Origin: Mycolicibacterium tusciae
GTDB lineage: Bacteria; Actinomycetota; Actinomycetes; Mycobacteriales; Mycobacteriaceae
Length of the DNA stretch: 64,000 nucleotides
Direction of reading: 5' to 3'
Assembly: GCF_002086795.1 (NCBI RefSeq)
Contig: NZ_MVIM01000015.1
Coordinates: 78,909-142,908 of the forward strand
Part shown: piece after piece, positions 16,649 through 25,124 of the stretch
Layout of the letters: every line of letters starts with the position of its first letter
Position numbering within the stretch: position 1 is the first letter of the stretch
Position numbers and translations under genes: made by a program
Notes under the pieces: model-generated
Told to the model about the DNA's origin: nothing
The model's input: only the letters and a program-made list of their open reading frames with translations
Databases searched by the model: none

Positions 16649-16888
16649 ATGCGCAAGCTGACAGTTCGATCAGCATTCGCGGCAACGGCGATTGCGGCCG
16701 CCGTGATGGGCACGGCCGCTGTTGCGAGCGCCGCGCCCGCCGGCCCGTGCGAAAAGGTCACGTCTGTCGGCGTCTGCCAGCCCTTCGATCAGCAGCAGCA
16801 ACAACAGCAACGCATTCGGTCACCACAGCAGGGCATGGGTGAAGTGGTCGTGCCCGGCCTCGGCTCCAACTCTCTGACCCTCGGTTAG
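16649..16888 (+). CDS. Small secreted protein with Gln-rich stretch
   Basis: The 79-aa product has a clear Sec signal peptide (MRKLTVRSAFAATAIAAAVMG, cleavage likely after ASA-AP), leaving a mature peptide of about 50 aa with two cysteines (GPCEKVTSVGVCQPF) and a Q-rich run of eight residues. A purine-rich GGCGGAAGGAA stretch just upstream serves as ribosome site. Its 3' end overlaps the stop of the converging esterase gene by 4 bp. No family recognised; small exported Cys-pair peptides of this sort are common in mycobacteria. Confidence 0.75.
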   Translation: MRKLTVRSAFAATAIAAAVMGTAAVASAAPAGPCEKVTSVGVCQPFDQQQQQQQRIRSPQQGMGEVVVPGLGSNSLTLG

Positions 16889-17946
16889 CTCCCCAGCGAC
16901 TTCGCGAACCCACTCACGTCGCGGATCGAGGCGTGAAACACCTCCGGCATCACGTGCGGCAGTAACAGGTCACCACCGTGGCACGTGCCCGCGACCACCC
17001 GGCCCACTGTCGGCACCCCCGCCTGCAGGAGCCGGCGGTAGTACTGCAGTCCCTCGTCGCGCAGCGGGTCCAGCTCGTTGACCGAGATGACGTGCGGCGG
17101 CAGGCCCGCCAATTCGTCATCGGTGGCCACCGCGGCCCAGCAGGCCGCGTCGTCGCCATGGCTGTCGGTGGGGTCATAGAGCGAGCCGAGCAGTGCCAGT
17201 TGGTGGCACGTGACGAAGTACTCGTCGTTCTCGGTGAGCGACGGCAGGTCCTCACAGTCCTCGAGCCAGCGGTTCGAGATGTACGGGCACTGCGCGTAGA
17301 AGCCGGCGATTTCGTCCAGCCAGCCTTCCCGCTTCGCTTTGTGCGCGACGGTCAGCGTGAGGTTCCCGCCACCGGACTCGCCGGACACGATCAGCTGCGC
17401 GATGCCGAGCTCGCCGCGGTTGCCGGCAGCCCATCGGACCGCGGCTGCGCAGTCGTTCAGACCCGCGGGGAACGGGTGCGGTCCGAGCTTGCCGCCGGAG
17501 TTGCGGAACTCCACACCGATCACGACGACCCCGGTGGCAGCGAGATGTTCGCGCAGCATCATGTATCCGACGTCCGCGGCGGCGCCGATCGCCATGCCGC
17601 CACCGTGCAGGTGCACGACGCCCGGGAGCGGTCCGTCGGCGCCGTCGGGCCTGCTGATGTAGAGCGTGACGTCGTTGCCGTCGTCACCGGTGACGGTGGT
17701 CGTCGTGGTGGTGACACCCTCGGCCGCGGATGCTGATTGCGCGAACACGTCGAAGATCGCGCCCATGCCCTCTTCGCTCATCGTCGCGAACGCCAGCCGC
17801 TCCTCAAGGGGTGCGTCGACGGCCAGCTCTATCGGCGGCAGCCGACCGTCGAGCCCGAACTCGGCGAGCGCCTTGACCATTCGCGGGTCGGAGCGGGGAT
17901 CGGTGGCGAGTGTCGAATCCGGATCAGCGTGACGTCCATAAGTCAT
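16885..17946 (-). CDS. Hormone-sensitive-lipase family esterase
   Basis: The 353-aa alpha/beta hydrolase has the family oxyanion motif HLHGGGMAIG, the nucleophile Ser in VSGESGGGNL, the acid in NELDPLRDEG and the catalytic His in GTCHGGD. Members hydrolyse short- to medium-chain esters, and mycobacterial Lip proteins belong here. No signal peptide. ATG at 17946 is preferred to 17961, which gives a longer N-terminus without homology. The gene is flanked by a converging small secreted protein and by menG upstream on the same strand (46 bp gap), so co-transcription with menG is possible. Confidence 0.88.
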   Translation of the reverse strand: MTYGRHADPDSTLATDPRSDPRMVKALAEFGLDGRLPPIELAVDAPLEERLAFATMSEEGMGAIFDVFAQSASAAEGVTTTTTTVTGDDGNDVTLYISRPDGADGPLPGVVHLHGGGMAIGAAADVGYMMLREHLAATGVVVIGVEFRNSGGKLGPHPFPAGLNDCAAAVRWAAGNRGELGIAQLIVSGESGGGNLTLTVAHKAKREGWLDEIAGFYAQCPYISNRWLEDCEDLPSLTENDEYFVTCHQLALLGSLYDPTDSHGDDAACWAAVATDDELAGLPPHVISVNELDPLRDEGLQYYRRLLQAGVPTVGRVVAGTCHGGDLLLPHVMPEVFHASIRDVSGFAKSLGS

Positions 17947-17992
17947 GGCGCGACCGTACAACGGTCGGCAGTTGTGAACGCGCGCTTTACCG

Positions 17993-18679
17993 TTAAGGTT
18001 TGGTCGCAGCGTGCAGCGCCACGATGCCGCCGCTCAGGTTGCGCCACCGCACCGCCGACCAGCCTGCGTCGGCGATGTGTCGCGCGAGGTCGGGCTGGTC
18101 GGGCCACGCGCGGATCGACTCGGCGAGGTAGACGTAGGCGTCGGGATTCGACGACACCGCGCTCGCCATCCGCGGCAGCGCTTGCATCAGGTACTCCTTG
18201 TAGGCCGTCGCGAACAGCCTGTTCGTCGGCGTCGAGAACTCGCACACAACCAGCCGCCCGCCGGGCCGCGTCACCCGGGCCATCTCACGGAGCGCCGCGC
18301 CGTGGTCAACGATGTTGCGCAGCCCGAAGCTGATGGTCACCGCGTCGAACACGGCGTCGCCGAACGGCAGCTTGGTGCCGTCGGCGGCGACCTTGGGCAC
18401 CTTGCGCGCACTGCCCGCCGCGAGCATGCCGACGGAGAAGTCCGCGGCCACGCACCATGCCCCCGAAGTTTCGAGTTCCACGGTCGAGACGGCGGTGCCG
18501 GCGGCCAGGTCGAGCACCTTGTCACCAGGGCCGATACGTAGCGCCTCGCGCGTCGCCCGCCGCCAGAAGCGGTCCTGCCCGAGAGACAACACCGTGTTCG
18601 TGAGGTCGTAACGGCGCGCCACCCCGTCGAACATCGACGCGACCTCGTGGGGATCCTTGTCCAGCGTCGCGCGGTTCAC
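17993..18679 (-). CDS. menG: Demethylmenaquinone methyltransferase
   Basis: The 228-aa product is the UbiE/MenG SAM methyltransferase: SMFDGVARRYDLTN at the N-terminus, the SAM-binding VLDLAAGTAVSTVEL, and the signature TISFGLRN plus RVTRPGGRLVVCEFS. It methylates the naphthoquinone ring as the last step of menaquinone synthesis. GTG at 18679 is the start: the sequence VNRATLDKDPHEVASMFDG is aligned with the N-terminus I remember for the M. tuberculosis protein (Rv0558); ATG codons further upstream (18703, 18739) are less likely. Confidence 0.95.
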   Translation of the reverse strand: MNRATLDKDPHEVASMFDGVARRYDLTNTVLSLGQDRFWRRATREALRIGPGDKVLDLAAGTAVSTVELETSGAWCVAADFSVGMLAAGSARKVPKVAADGTKLPFGDAVFDAVTISFGLRNIVDHGAALREMARVTRPGGRLVVCEFSTPTNRLFATAYKEYLMQALPRMASAVSSNPDAYVYLAESIRAWPDQPDLARHIADAGWSAVRWRNLSGGIVALHAATKP

Positions 18680-18749
18680 AACGGCGACGCTACCTGTCAC
18701 CATCCGGGCGCCGGGAATGGAATGCGCCCCAGCGGGCATTTACCCGCAC

Positions 18750-19574
18750 ATGGCGGAAAAAGTTTGGTTCATCACCGGTACATCGCGGGGCTTCGGGCGA
18801 GAGTGGGCCATCGCGGCACTCGAGCGCGGCGACAAGGTCGCGGCGACGGCGCGGAACACGTCGACCCTGGACGATCTGGTCGCGAAATTCGGGGACGCGC
18901 TGCTGCCGATTCAACTCGACGTGACCGACCGCGATGCAGACTTCGCGGCGGTGAAACAGGCGCACGATCACTTCGGTCGGCTCGACATCGTCGTCAACAA
19001 CGCGGGCTACGGCCACTTCGGTTTCATCGAGGAGCTGACCGAACAGGAGGCGCGCGACCAGATCGAGACCAACGTGTTCGGTGCCCTGTGGGTCACCCAG
19101 GCGGCGCTGCCCTACCTTCGGGCGCAGCGCAGCGGGCACATCATCCAGGTGTCGTCGATCGGCGGGATCACCGCGTTCCAGAACGTCGGCATCTATCACG
19201 CCTCGAAGTGGGCCCTGGAAGGGTTCTCGCAGTCACTGGCGCAGGAGGTCGCGCCGTTCGGGATTCATGTGACGCTGATCGAACCCGGCGGGTTCTCGAC
19301 CGATTGGGCGGGGTCGTCGTCGAAACGGTCGACACCGCACCCTGATTACAAAGAGGTGCATGAAGAGGCGGACCGGCTACGCAGCCAGCGCGTCTCGGAG
19401 CCCGGTGACCCGAGGGCGTCAGCGGCCGCGGTACTCAAGCTCGTCGACGCCGAAAAGCCGCCGCTGCGAATCTTTTTCGGTGAGCTGCCGCTGCAGCTGG
19501 CCAAGGCCGACTACGAAAGCCGGCTGGCTACCTGGGAGGAATGGCAACCGGTGTCGATCGAGGCGCAGGGCTAG
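18750..19574 (+). CDS. SDR-family oxidoreductase
   Basis: The 274-aa classical short-chain dehydrogenase has TGTSRGFG (cofactor motif TGxxxGxG), NNAGYG, the Ser in VSSIGG and YHASKWAL for the catalytic Tyr-x3-Lys. The long C-terminal part after residue 200 (PHPDYKEVHEEADRLRSQ) fits the subfamily of NADP-dependent SDRs often annotated as retinol-type dehydrogenases. Starts at ATG 18750, 70 bp from the divergent menG start. No pathway link is evident; I recall no orthologue at this position in M. tuberculosis. Confidence 0.88.
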   Translation: MAEKVWFITGTSRGFGREWAIAALERGDKVAATARNTSTLDDLVAKFGDALLPIQLDVTDRDADFAAVKQAHDHFGRLDIVVNNAGYGHFGFIEELTEQEARDQIETNVFGALWVTQAALPYLRAQRSGHIIQVSSIGGITAFQNVGIYHASKWALEGFSQSLAQEVAPFGIHVTLIEPGGFSTDWAGSSSKRSTPHPDYKEVHEEADRLRSQRVSEPGDPRASAAAVLKLVDAEKPPLRIFFGELPLQLAKADYESRLATWEEWQPVSIEAQG

Positions 19575-19584
19575 CATTTTCAGC

Positions 19585-19644
19585 GCGAGCAGACGTGAAA
19601 ACCCCCAATTGCGTGCAAAATAGGGGGTGCGAGCGTCTGCTCGC
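19585..19644. repeat. 60-bp palindromic element between converging genes
   Basis: Perfect 11-bp outer arms GCGAGCAGACG / CGTCTGCTCGC and 6-bp inner arms ACCCCC / GGGGGT enclose a 16-base loop. It lies in the 81-bp gap between the converging SDR and mgtA genes and could terminate both, though there is no U-run. From memory, elements built on GCGAGCAGACG are common in intergenic spaces of mycobacteria. Confidence 0.7.
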
Positions 19645-19655
19645 CGGAGGCGACG

Positions 19656-20783
19656 CTAGGCGGCCTTGAGGCGGCGCAGGCCGATGACCTCGTCGTAGTG
19701 TCCGAGCAGCTCGTCGCAGATCGCAGGCCACGTCCGGGTCAGCACGCTGCGGCGCGCCGCCACCGAGTAGCGCTGCCGTTCGGCGATCAGATGGTCGACG
19801 GCCGCTGGCAATTTGGCTTCGAACTCGTCGACCGACAGCAGCAGTCCGGTGCGGTAGGGCGTGACGAGATCACGCGGACCGCCGGCATTGGGTGCGATCG
19901 CCGGCAGCCCCGAGGCCATCGCCTCCTGCACCGCCTGGCAGAAGGTCTCGTGCTCGCCGGGGTGGACGAAGACATCCATGCTTGCGTACGCGGCGGCCAG
20001 CTCTGAGCCGAACAGGGCACCGGTGAAGACGGCTGACGGCAGCATGGTTTCGAGCTTCGCGCGGTCGACGCCGTCACCGACGACGACCACCTGAAGATCG
20101 TCGCGCGCCGACAGTGCTGCCAGCCGCTCGACGTGCTTCTCCGGCGCCAGCCGGCCGACGAATCCAACGATCGGCTTACCCCGTGGGGACCACAGGCTGC
20201 GCAGACTCTCGTCGCGTGCCGAAGGTGCAAACCCGGTGATGTCGACGCCGCGCGCCCACTTGTGCACCCGTGGGATGCGATGGGCCGTCAGGTTTTCCAT
20301 CGCAGCGGCCGACGGCCCCAGTGTGCGGTCGGCGCGGGTGTGGACCATCCGCGTCCACGCCCAAGCCGCCCTGGACGCAAAGCCCATGCCATAGCTCTCT
20401 GCGAAACCTGCGACATCCGTTTGGAATACGGCGACTGTCGGCACGCCGAGGTGACGCGCGGCGAGCATGCCGCCCCAACCGAGCAGAGCCGGCGAGGCCA
20501 GGTGCACGACATCGGGATCGAACCCGCGCAACACACTCACCATGCGGGGACGTGGCACGCCAAGCGGCAGCGATGTGATTTTCGGGAACATCCGCGACGG
20601 CACCCGGTGCACCCGGATACCTTCGTAGATCTTGTCGGCCGCCGGCTCACCTCGCGGGGTGTCCGGTGCGATGACGAGGGCCTCATGACCCGTGCAGCGG
20701 AGATGCTCGAGCACCCGAAGCACCGAGTTGGTGACGCCGTTGACATTCGGGAGGAACGATTCTGCGACGATTGCAACGCGCAC
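19656..20783 (-). CDS. mgtA: GDP-mannose-dependent alpha-mannosyltransferase
   Basis: The 375-aa GT4-family glycosyltransferase (GT-B fold) has the N-terminal acceptor domain (VAESFLPNVNGVTNSVLRV), the nucleotide-binding GFVGRLAPEKHVERL and the EX7E motif in GEHETFCQAVQEAMASGLP. It matches MgtA (Rv0557), which adds mannose to a glucuronosyl-diacylglycerol anchor or PIM-like lipids on the way to lipomannan-type glycolipids, using GDP-mannose at the cytoplasmic membrane face. The start is GTG at 20783. It lies where expected between menG and the DsbA-like/menD block. Confidence 0.92.
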   Translation of the reverse strand: MRVAIVAESFLPNVNGVTNSVLRVLEHLRCTGHEALVIAPDTPRGEPAADKIYEGIRVHRVPSRMFPKITSLPLGVPRPRMVSVLRGFDPDVVHLASPALLGWGGMLAARHLGVPTVAVFQTDVAGFAESYGMGFASRAAWAWTRMVHTRADRTLGPSAAAMENLTAHRIPRVHKWARGVDITGFAPSARDESLRSLWSPRGKPIVGFVGRLAPEKHVERLAALSARDDLQVVVVGDGVDRAKLETMLPSAVFTGALFGSELAAAYASMDVFVHPGEHETFCQAVQEAMASGLPAIAPNAGGPRDLVTPYRTGLLLSVDEFEAKLPAAVDHLIAERQRYSVAARRSVLTRTWPAICDELLGHYDEVIGLRRLKAA

Positions 20784-20916
20784 GCCTCGAGAGTCCCATC
20801 GGCGGCTGTCGTCAAGGTTTCCTGCAGGGATATGTCACGCGAATAGCTCGTGCCGATGAACGGATTCTCCAGGTCCGCGTTTTCGAGTACTCTGCGCTCA
20901 AAGAAAGGCGGTTGAC

Positions 20917-21591
20917 ATGCGGATTTCCCGGTTGGCATCGGTGGCCATCGCTGCGGTGCTGATTGCCACCGGTTGCACTACGCAGGTGACCGGCACTGCG
21001 CTCCGCGATCCCGTGCAACCTCCGTTGACCCTGAGCGAAGACGGCTACGGCATCGTCGCGGGATTCGAGGACGCGCCGACGCGCATCGAGATCTTCACCG
21101 AGCCGCAGTGTTCCCATTGCGCGGATCTGCAGGCCGATTTCGGCGATCAGTTCGCGTACTACATCGGCGTCGGGGCGCTGAAGATCACCTATCGACCCTT
21201 GACATTCCTGGACAGCGGGGGCGGCGGCTACTCGGCGAATGTGAGCAACGCACTGTTTCTTGCCGCCGAGGGCGATGCGACGGGAACGCAGTTCCAGCGC
21301 CTCGTCGAGGAGCTGTACGCACACCAGCAACGGGCCAAGGGTGGCCCCGGCCCCACCGACGACGAAATGGCCGACATGGCGAAGACGGCGGGCATGCCGG
21401 ACACCGTCGCGAATCGCATCGCCGATGCTGGGTCAGCGATCAACACCCAGGACATGGACACCGCCAACTTCGAGTACCTGTACGCGATCGACCCGCTGAA
21501 CACCGGCACACCAACGGTTTACGACCCGCAGACCGACGAGAAGATCGACATCTACGACAACAACTGGCTGAACACGCTGATGCAGACCTGA
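20917..21591 (+). CDS. DsbA-like thioredoxin-fold lipoprotein
   Basis: The 224-aa product has a lipoprotein signal peptide ending LIATGC (lipid-modified Cys20) and a thioredoxin-type active site EPQCSHC (Cys65, Cys68) after a beta strand, followed by a helical insertion and a cis-Pro region GTPTVYDPQ. It is a periplasmic/outer-face thiol oxidoreductase or disulphide isomerase candidate, anchored to the membrane. A good AAAGAAAGG ribosome site precedes ATG 20917. It converges with the DUF3592 gene with a 3-bp gap. A role in folding exported proteins is inferred. Confidence 0.88.
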   Translation: MRISRLASVAIAAVLIATGCTTQVTGTALRDPVQPPLTLSEDGYGIVAGFEDAPTRIEIFTEPQCSHCADLQADFGDQFAYYIGVGALKITYRPLTFLDSGGGGYSANVSNALFLAAEGDATGTQFQRLVEELYAHQQRAKGGPGPTDDEMADMAKTAGMPDTVANRIADAGSAINTQDMDTANFEYLYAIDPLNTGTPTVYDPQTDEKIDIYDNNWLNTLMQT

Positions 21592-21594
21592 GGT

Positions 21595-22110
21595 CTACCC
21601 GACCTTCTGCACCGAAACCCGCCCTAGGTCGCGGCGGCGCTCCAGATAGGCCAGGCCCGACAGTGCCGCCACCGCGATGAGCCAGCCGACGACCGCGATG
21701 GAACCGGCCGGGATGATCGCCAGCGAGGCGTTGCGATCCCGGACCCGTACCAAATCCGGGTTGTTCGTGTCGTATTCGACGTAGATCCGCATACCCGTCT
21801 CCAGTTCGGACGGGTACAGCACACCCAGCTCGGGGCGGTAGGTCACGCGGTCTGGCGTCACGAACTCGATGGTCGACCGTCGCGGTCCGGCGCTGAGCAC
21901 CTCGGCGGCGGCCACGCCCATGTGCCGCTCGATCTGCCGGTCGTTACGCCACGCGCCCATCACCATGAGCACCGACTGCAGCGTCACCAAACACGCGACG
22001 AGCACGATTCCGATGCGGATCCGCCGGAACACACGCTGCGCCCGCGTCTCGGTGGGGTCGGGCGACAGTCGCGGAACCAGCTTGCGCCACAACGCGATAA
22101 CGCGGCTCAC
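21595..22110 (-). CDS. DUF3592-type membrane protein
   Basis: The 171-aa product has an N-terminal membrane helix (GIVLVACLVTLQSVLMVMGAW), an extracytoplasmic beta-rich domain (RSTIEFVTPDRVTYRPE to YVEYDTNNPDLVRV) and a C-terminal helix (IIPAGSIAVVGWLIAVAALSGLAYL). This layout is that of the DUF3592 family and the length equals that I recall for Rv0556, which also sits next to menD. It starts with GTG at 22110, inside the second copy of a 15-bp repeat shared with the menD stop. Function unknown; conserved linkage to menD in mycobacteria hints at a role around menaquinone or envelope redox. Confidence 0.85.
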   Translation of the reverse strand: MSRVIALWRKLVPRLSPDPTETRAQRVFRRIRIGIVLVACLVTLQSVLMVMGAWRNDRQIERHMGVAAAEVLSAGPRRSTIEFVTPDRVTYRPELGVLYPSELETGMRIYVEYDTNNPDLVRVRDRNASLAIIPAGSIAVVGWLIAVAALSGLAYLERRRDLGRVSVQKVG

Positions 22111-22143
22111 AGTGCAGTCTCGTTCGCTCGGCTCACAGTGCAG
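22103..22143. repeat. 26-bp tandem duplication at the menD/DUF3592 junction
   Basis: On the minus strand CTGCACTGTGAGCCG occurs twice with starts 26 bp apart. The first copy holds the menD stop (TGA) and the second the DUF3592 GTG start. In either copy GTGA would serve as an overlapping start/stop, so the ancestral arrangement was probably a 4-base overlap that the duplication has split. Confidence 0.65.
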
Positions 22144-23773
22144 CCTTGATCGACGCGTGCAGAGCTCGCAGCGACGACCGGTCGGCCTTCACCTCCAGTA
22201 CCCGCATCCCGTCGAACGGTTCGTCGAGCGCCTCCACCAGACCGTCGACCTCGATCTGCCTGCTGTCGATGTGGTACGCCCGGCACAACGCGCCGACGTC
22301 CACATCGTGCGGGGTACCGAATATCCGCGACGACACGTCGGAGAACCGCGGATCGCCTTGCTCTAGCAGTTCGAAGATGCCGCCGCCGTTGTCGTTCGAC
22401 ACGACGATGGTGAGATTGCGCGGCGTCGGCTCGGTCGGACCGATCAGCAGCCCGGAGCTGTCGTGCACGAACGTCAGGTCACCGATCAGCGCGAGGGTCC
22501 TGCCGTCATGCGCGAGCGCGGCGCCGATCGCCGTCGACACCGTGCCATCGATCCCGGCGACTCCGCGGTTTGACCGCACCTTCAAGCCTTGGGTGTTGAG
22601 GCCGACGAGCGCGGCATCCCGCACCGGGTTCGACGCGCCCAGCACCAATTGGTCGCCGGTGCGGACCGCGTCGGCGACGGCGGCCGCCACATGGAGTCCC
22701 GTCTTGAGCGGATGGGCCTCCAACTGGGCCCGAACGGCGTCCACAGCGTGCCTGTTGACCTCATCGCATCGCGCCAACCAGGCGGGATCGGGTTCTCCGC
22801 TGGTCACGGCGCGTGTTCCGGTCGCGGCCGAGTTCCCCGACACGTCCGGCCAGCGCGGGCCCGTCGTCAGCGCGTAGACCGGGACCGCCGGATCGGCCAG
22901 CAGCGTCGACACCGGCCGGTGCAGCGTCGGGCGGCCCAGCATGATGACCTGCTTCGGCCGCACCAGCCGCAGGGCGAACGGATGCAGCGGGTTGGCGGCC
23001 GGTGGCGCCGTCGGCTCCGCGACGGTCGGGAGCGCAGCGAGGTTCGGGTGCACACCGGCACCGTGGCCGGCGATGACGACCGTGTCCGGCGTCAGGTCGA
23101 TGTCGAGCGGCTGATCGAAGATGACCGGCGGCGTGTACGTCCACGGCTTGCCGTCGGGCCGTCCTTGCGGGCAATAGTTGCCGCTGGAGCTCAAGCTGTC
23201 CGCGACGCCGGGCACCAGCGGTTCGCGCAGCGGAATGTCGAACTGCACGGGCCCCGCGTTGGCCGAACGAGATCCGGTGGCGGCCACTAGGACTCGACAC
23301 GTCGCCGACCGCCACTGCGCGTTGAGAGCGTCCATTTGATCTGGCCTGTCCTCGGCGAGGCCGAGGCTGATGGTCTCGCGCACCTGCGTGCCGAAGTAGC
23401 CCAGCTGCTCGAACGTCTGGTTCGCTCCGGTGCCCAGCAATTCGTACGGCCGGTTGGCACTCAGCACGATGAGCGGCACCCGCGCGTAGTTGGCCTCCAC
23501 CACCGCAGGACCGAGGTTGGCCACCGCCGTACCGGACGTCATCGCGACGCACACCGGCGCGCGCTCGGCGACGGCGAGGCCGATCGCCAGGAAGCCGGCG
23601 GTGCGTTCGTCGATGCGCACGTGCAGGCGCAGCCGGCCCGCACGGTCGGCGTCGTGCAGCGCGAACGCCAGCGGGGCGTTGCGCGAACCGGGGCACAGCA
23701 CGACATCACGCACGCCGCCGCGGATCAGTTCGTCGACGACCACGCGGGCCTGCGTAGTCGAGGGGTTCACCAC
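22133..23773 (-). CDS. menD: SEPHCHC synthase
   Basis: The 546-aa thiamine-diphosphate enzyme condenses isochorismate with 2-oxoglutarate in menaquinone synthesis. Visible features: the N-terminal VVDELIRGGVRDVVLCPGSRNAPLAFAL, the ThDP-activating Glu in HVRIDERTAGF, and the C-terminal ThDP-binding GDLTFVHDSSGLL followed by VVSNDNGGGIFELL. Length is typical. Start is GTG at 23773 (or 23770): TAGTGGTG makes its start overlap the stop of the upstream hydrolase gene by one base, so the two are probably translationally coupled. Confidence 0.95.
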   Translation of the reverse strand: MVNPSTTQARVVVDELIRGGVRDVVLCPGSRNAPLAFALHDADRAGRLRLHVRIDERTAGFLAIGLAVAERAPVCVAMTSGTAVANLGPAVVEANYARVPLIVLSANRPYELLGTGANQTFEQLGYFGTQVRETISLGLAEDRPDQMDALNAQWRSATCRVLVAATGSRSANAGPVQFDIPLREPLVPGVADSLSSSGNYCPQGRPDGKPWTYTPPVIFDQPLDIDLTPDTVVIAGHGAGVHPNLAALPTVAEPTAPPAANPLHPFALRLVRPKQVIMLGRPTLHRPVSTLLADPAVPVYALTTGPRWPDVSGNSAATGTRAVTSGEPDPAWLARCDEVNRHAVDAVRAQLEAHPLKTGLHVAAAVADAVRTGDQLVLGASNPVRDAALVGLNTQGLKVRSNRGVAGIDGTVSTAIGAALAHDGRTLALIGDLTFVHDSSGLLIGPTEPTPRNLTIVVSNDNGGGIFELLEQGDPRFSDVSSRIFGTPHDVDVGALCRAYHIDSRQIEVDGLVEALDEPFDGMRVLEVKADRSSLRALHASIKAAL

Positions 23774-24555
23774 TACAGACTATCGGCGAAGAATTTCAGC
23801 GCCGCGGCGTTGACTTCCTGCGGCTTCTCGAGGAATCCGAGGTGACCGGTGTCGGCAATCTCCAGGTAGTAGCCGGTACGGATGGCGTTGGCGACCTCAC
23901 GCCCCAGATGCGGCGGCAGCACGATGTCGTCGGCGAACCCGATGACCAGCGTGGGCGTCGGAATACTTTGGTAAGCGGGCAGCCGATCATTCGTGGGTAC
24001 GGCGTCGGTCTGACAGCGCAGTCCAGGCGACGGCTTGGTGGGCCACATCATGAACATCTCGGCCCAGTCGCGGACGAAGTCGTCGTTGTTCAGCGTGGCC
24101 GGCGAAAAGCTCTCCATCAGACGGATTTTCGCGTCGTAGGAGGCGGGCAGCTCGATGCCGGAGTCGTAGAGTTCACGCTCGGCGTCGCGGAAGAAGCTGC
24201 GGGCCCGGTCGTGGCGGCCGCGGGTGGCCATCAGCACCGAGGCACTGACCAGCTCTGGACGCGCCAGCATCAGTTCCTGCGCGATGTAGGAACCCATCGA
24301 GACCCCGACGATGCGCGCAGGTCCGGCGTCGAGCTTCTCGATCAACTCGGCGGTGTCGGCGACCATCTCCTCGATGCCGAAATTGTCTTCGTTCTCGGTG
24401 GCGCCGATACCCCGGTTGTCGAAGGTGATGCAGCGGTATCCCGCGCGCTGGAACTCCGGCACCTGATGCAGGTGCCAGGTGCGACCCGCACCGCCCCTAC
24501 CTGCGATGAACAGCACCGAATCGCCTTTACCGCGGTCGTCGTAGGCCAGATCCAC
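23773..24555 (-). CDS. bpoC: Alpha/beta hydrolase, BpoC-like (possible MenH function)
   Basis: The 260-aa alpha/beta hydrolase has FIAGRGGAGRTW at the oxyanion hole, the nucleophile Ser in GVSMGSYIAQEL, the acid in GFADDIVLPP and His in ADTGHLGFLEKP. It corresponds by place and sequence to Rv0554, annotated bpoC (non-haem bromoperoxidase-like). Position between menC and menD and the one-base overlap with menD make a role as SHCHC synthase (MenH) attractive, but a catalytic triad alone cannot distinguish these. The gene is on the minus strand with menD downstream. Confidence 0.85.
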   Translation of the reverse strand: MDLAYDDRGKGDSVLFIAGRGGAGRTWHLHQVPEFQRAGYRCITFDNRGIGATENEDNFGIEEMVADTAELIEKLDAGPARIVGVSMGSYIAQELMLARPELVSASVLMATRGRHDRARSFFRDAERELYDSGIELPASYDAKIRLMESFSPATLNNDDFVRDWAEMFMMWPTKPSPGLRCQTDAVPTNDRLPAYQSIPTPTLVIGFADDIVLPPHLGREVANAIRTGYYLEIADTGHLGFLEKPQEVNAAALKFFADSL

Positions 24556-24570
24556 GCCGACGACGCTACT

Positions 24571-25071
24571 TCACTCGACCTCGGTGAACGCCACCACCGG
24601 GATGCGGCGACCCTGCGTCGTCTTCTGGTATCCCGCATAGTTCGGCATGAACTGTGTGGCCAGCTCGAACAGTCGGTCGCGTTCGGCGCCCAGCATTTCC
24701 TCGCCGACGAAGGTGCCCCGGTAGCCGCGGGAGGTGAGCGTGACGCGGGGATTGGCCTTGACGTTGTGGTACCAGGCGGGATGCCGAACGCCGCCGTAGT
24801 TGGAGGCGACGACGATGACGCGGCCGCCGTCGGTGAAATACGTCAGCGGTGTGCTGCGCTGCTGACCGGACTTCGCGCCGGTGTGCGTGAGTAGGACCTC
24901 GGGTCGGACCATCGAGATCGACAGATGGCCCTTGGTCGCCTTGATCAGCGCGCGGTCGATGCGCCAGCCGTACCGGCGCAGGAACGTCTGCCCAGGACCT
25001 GTCGCCGTGAGACGCGCGCCGGCCCTGACCATGGCTGACGGCGGATTGGGCGGAACCTCGGGAATTCCCAC
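24571..25071 (-). CDS. Deazaflavin (F420)-dependent nitroreductase-family protein
   Basis: The 166-aa product is a Ddn-like split beta-barrel protein: VLLTHTGAKSGQQRSTPLTY forms the F420 phosphate-binding region, followed by VVASNYGGVRHPAWYHNVKANP, the standard core, and YAGYQKTTQGRRIPVVAF at the end. These enzymes use reduced F420 to reduce quinones, nitro compounds or other oxidised substrates. GTG at 25071 is the start (VGIPEVPPNPPSAM). It is 15 bp upstream of the bpoC-like gene on the same strand, so it probably joins the bpoC-menD operon; a quinone-related substrate would fit but is unproven. Confidence 0.85.
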   Translation of the reverse strand: MGIPEVPPNPPSAMVRAGARLTATGPGQTFLRRYGWRIDRALIKATKGHLSISMVRPEVLLTHTGAKSGQQRSTPLTYFTDGGRVIVVASNYGGVRHPAWYHNVKANPRVTLTSRGYRGTFVGEEMLGAERDRLFELATQFMPNYAGYQKTTQGRRIPVVAFTEVE

Positions 25072-25124
25072 GCCTGCGACCGTATCGCAGCGAATCGGGC
25101 GCGCATACCAACCGTGAGCGGCTA

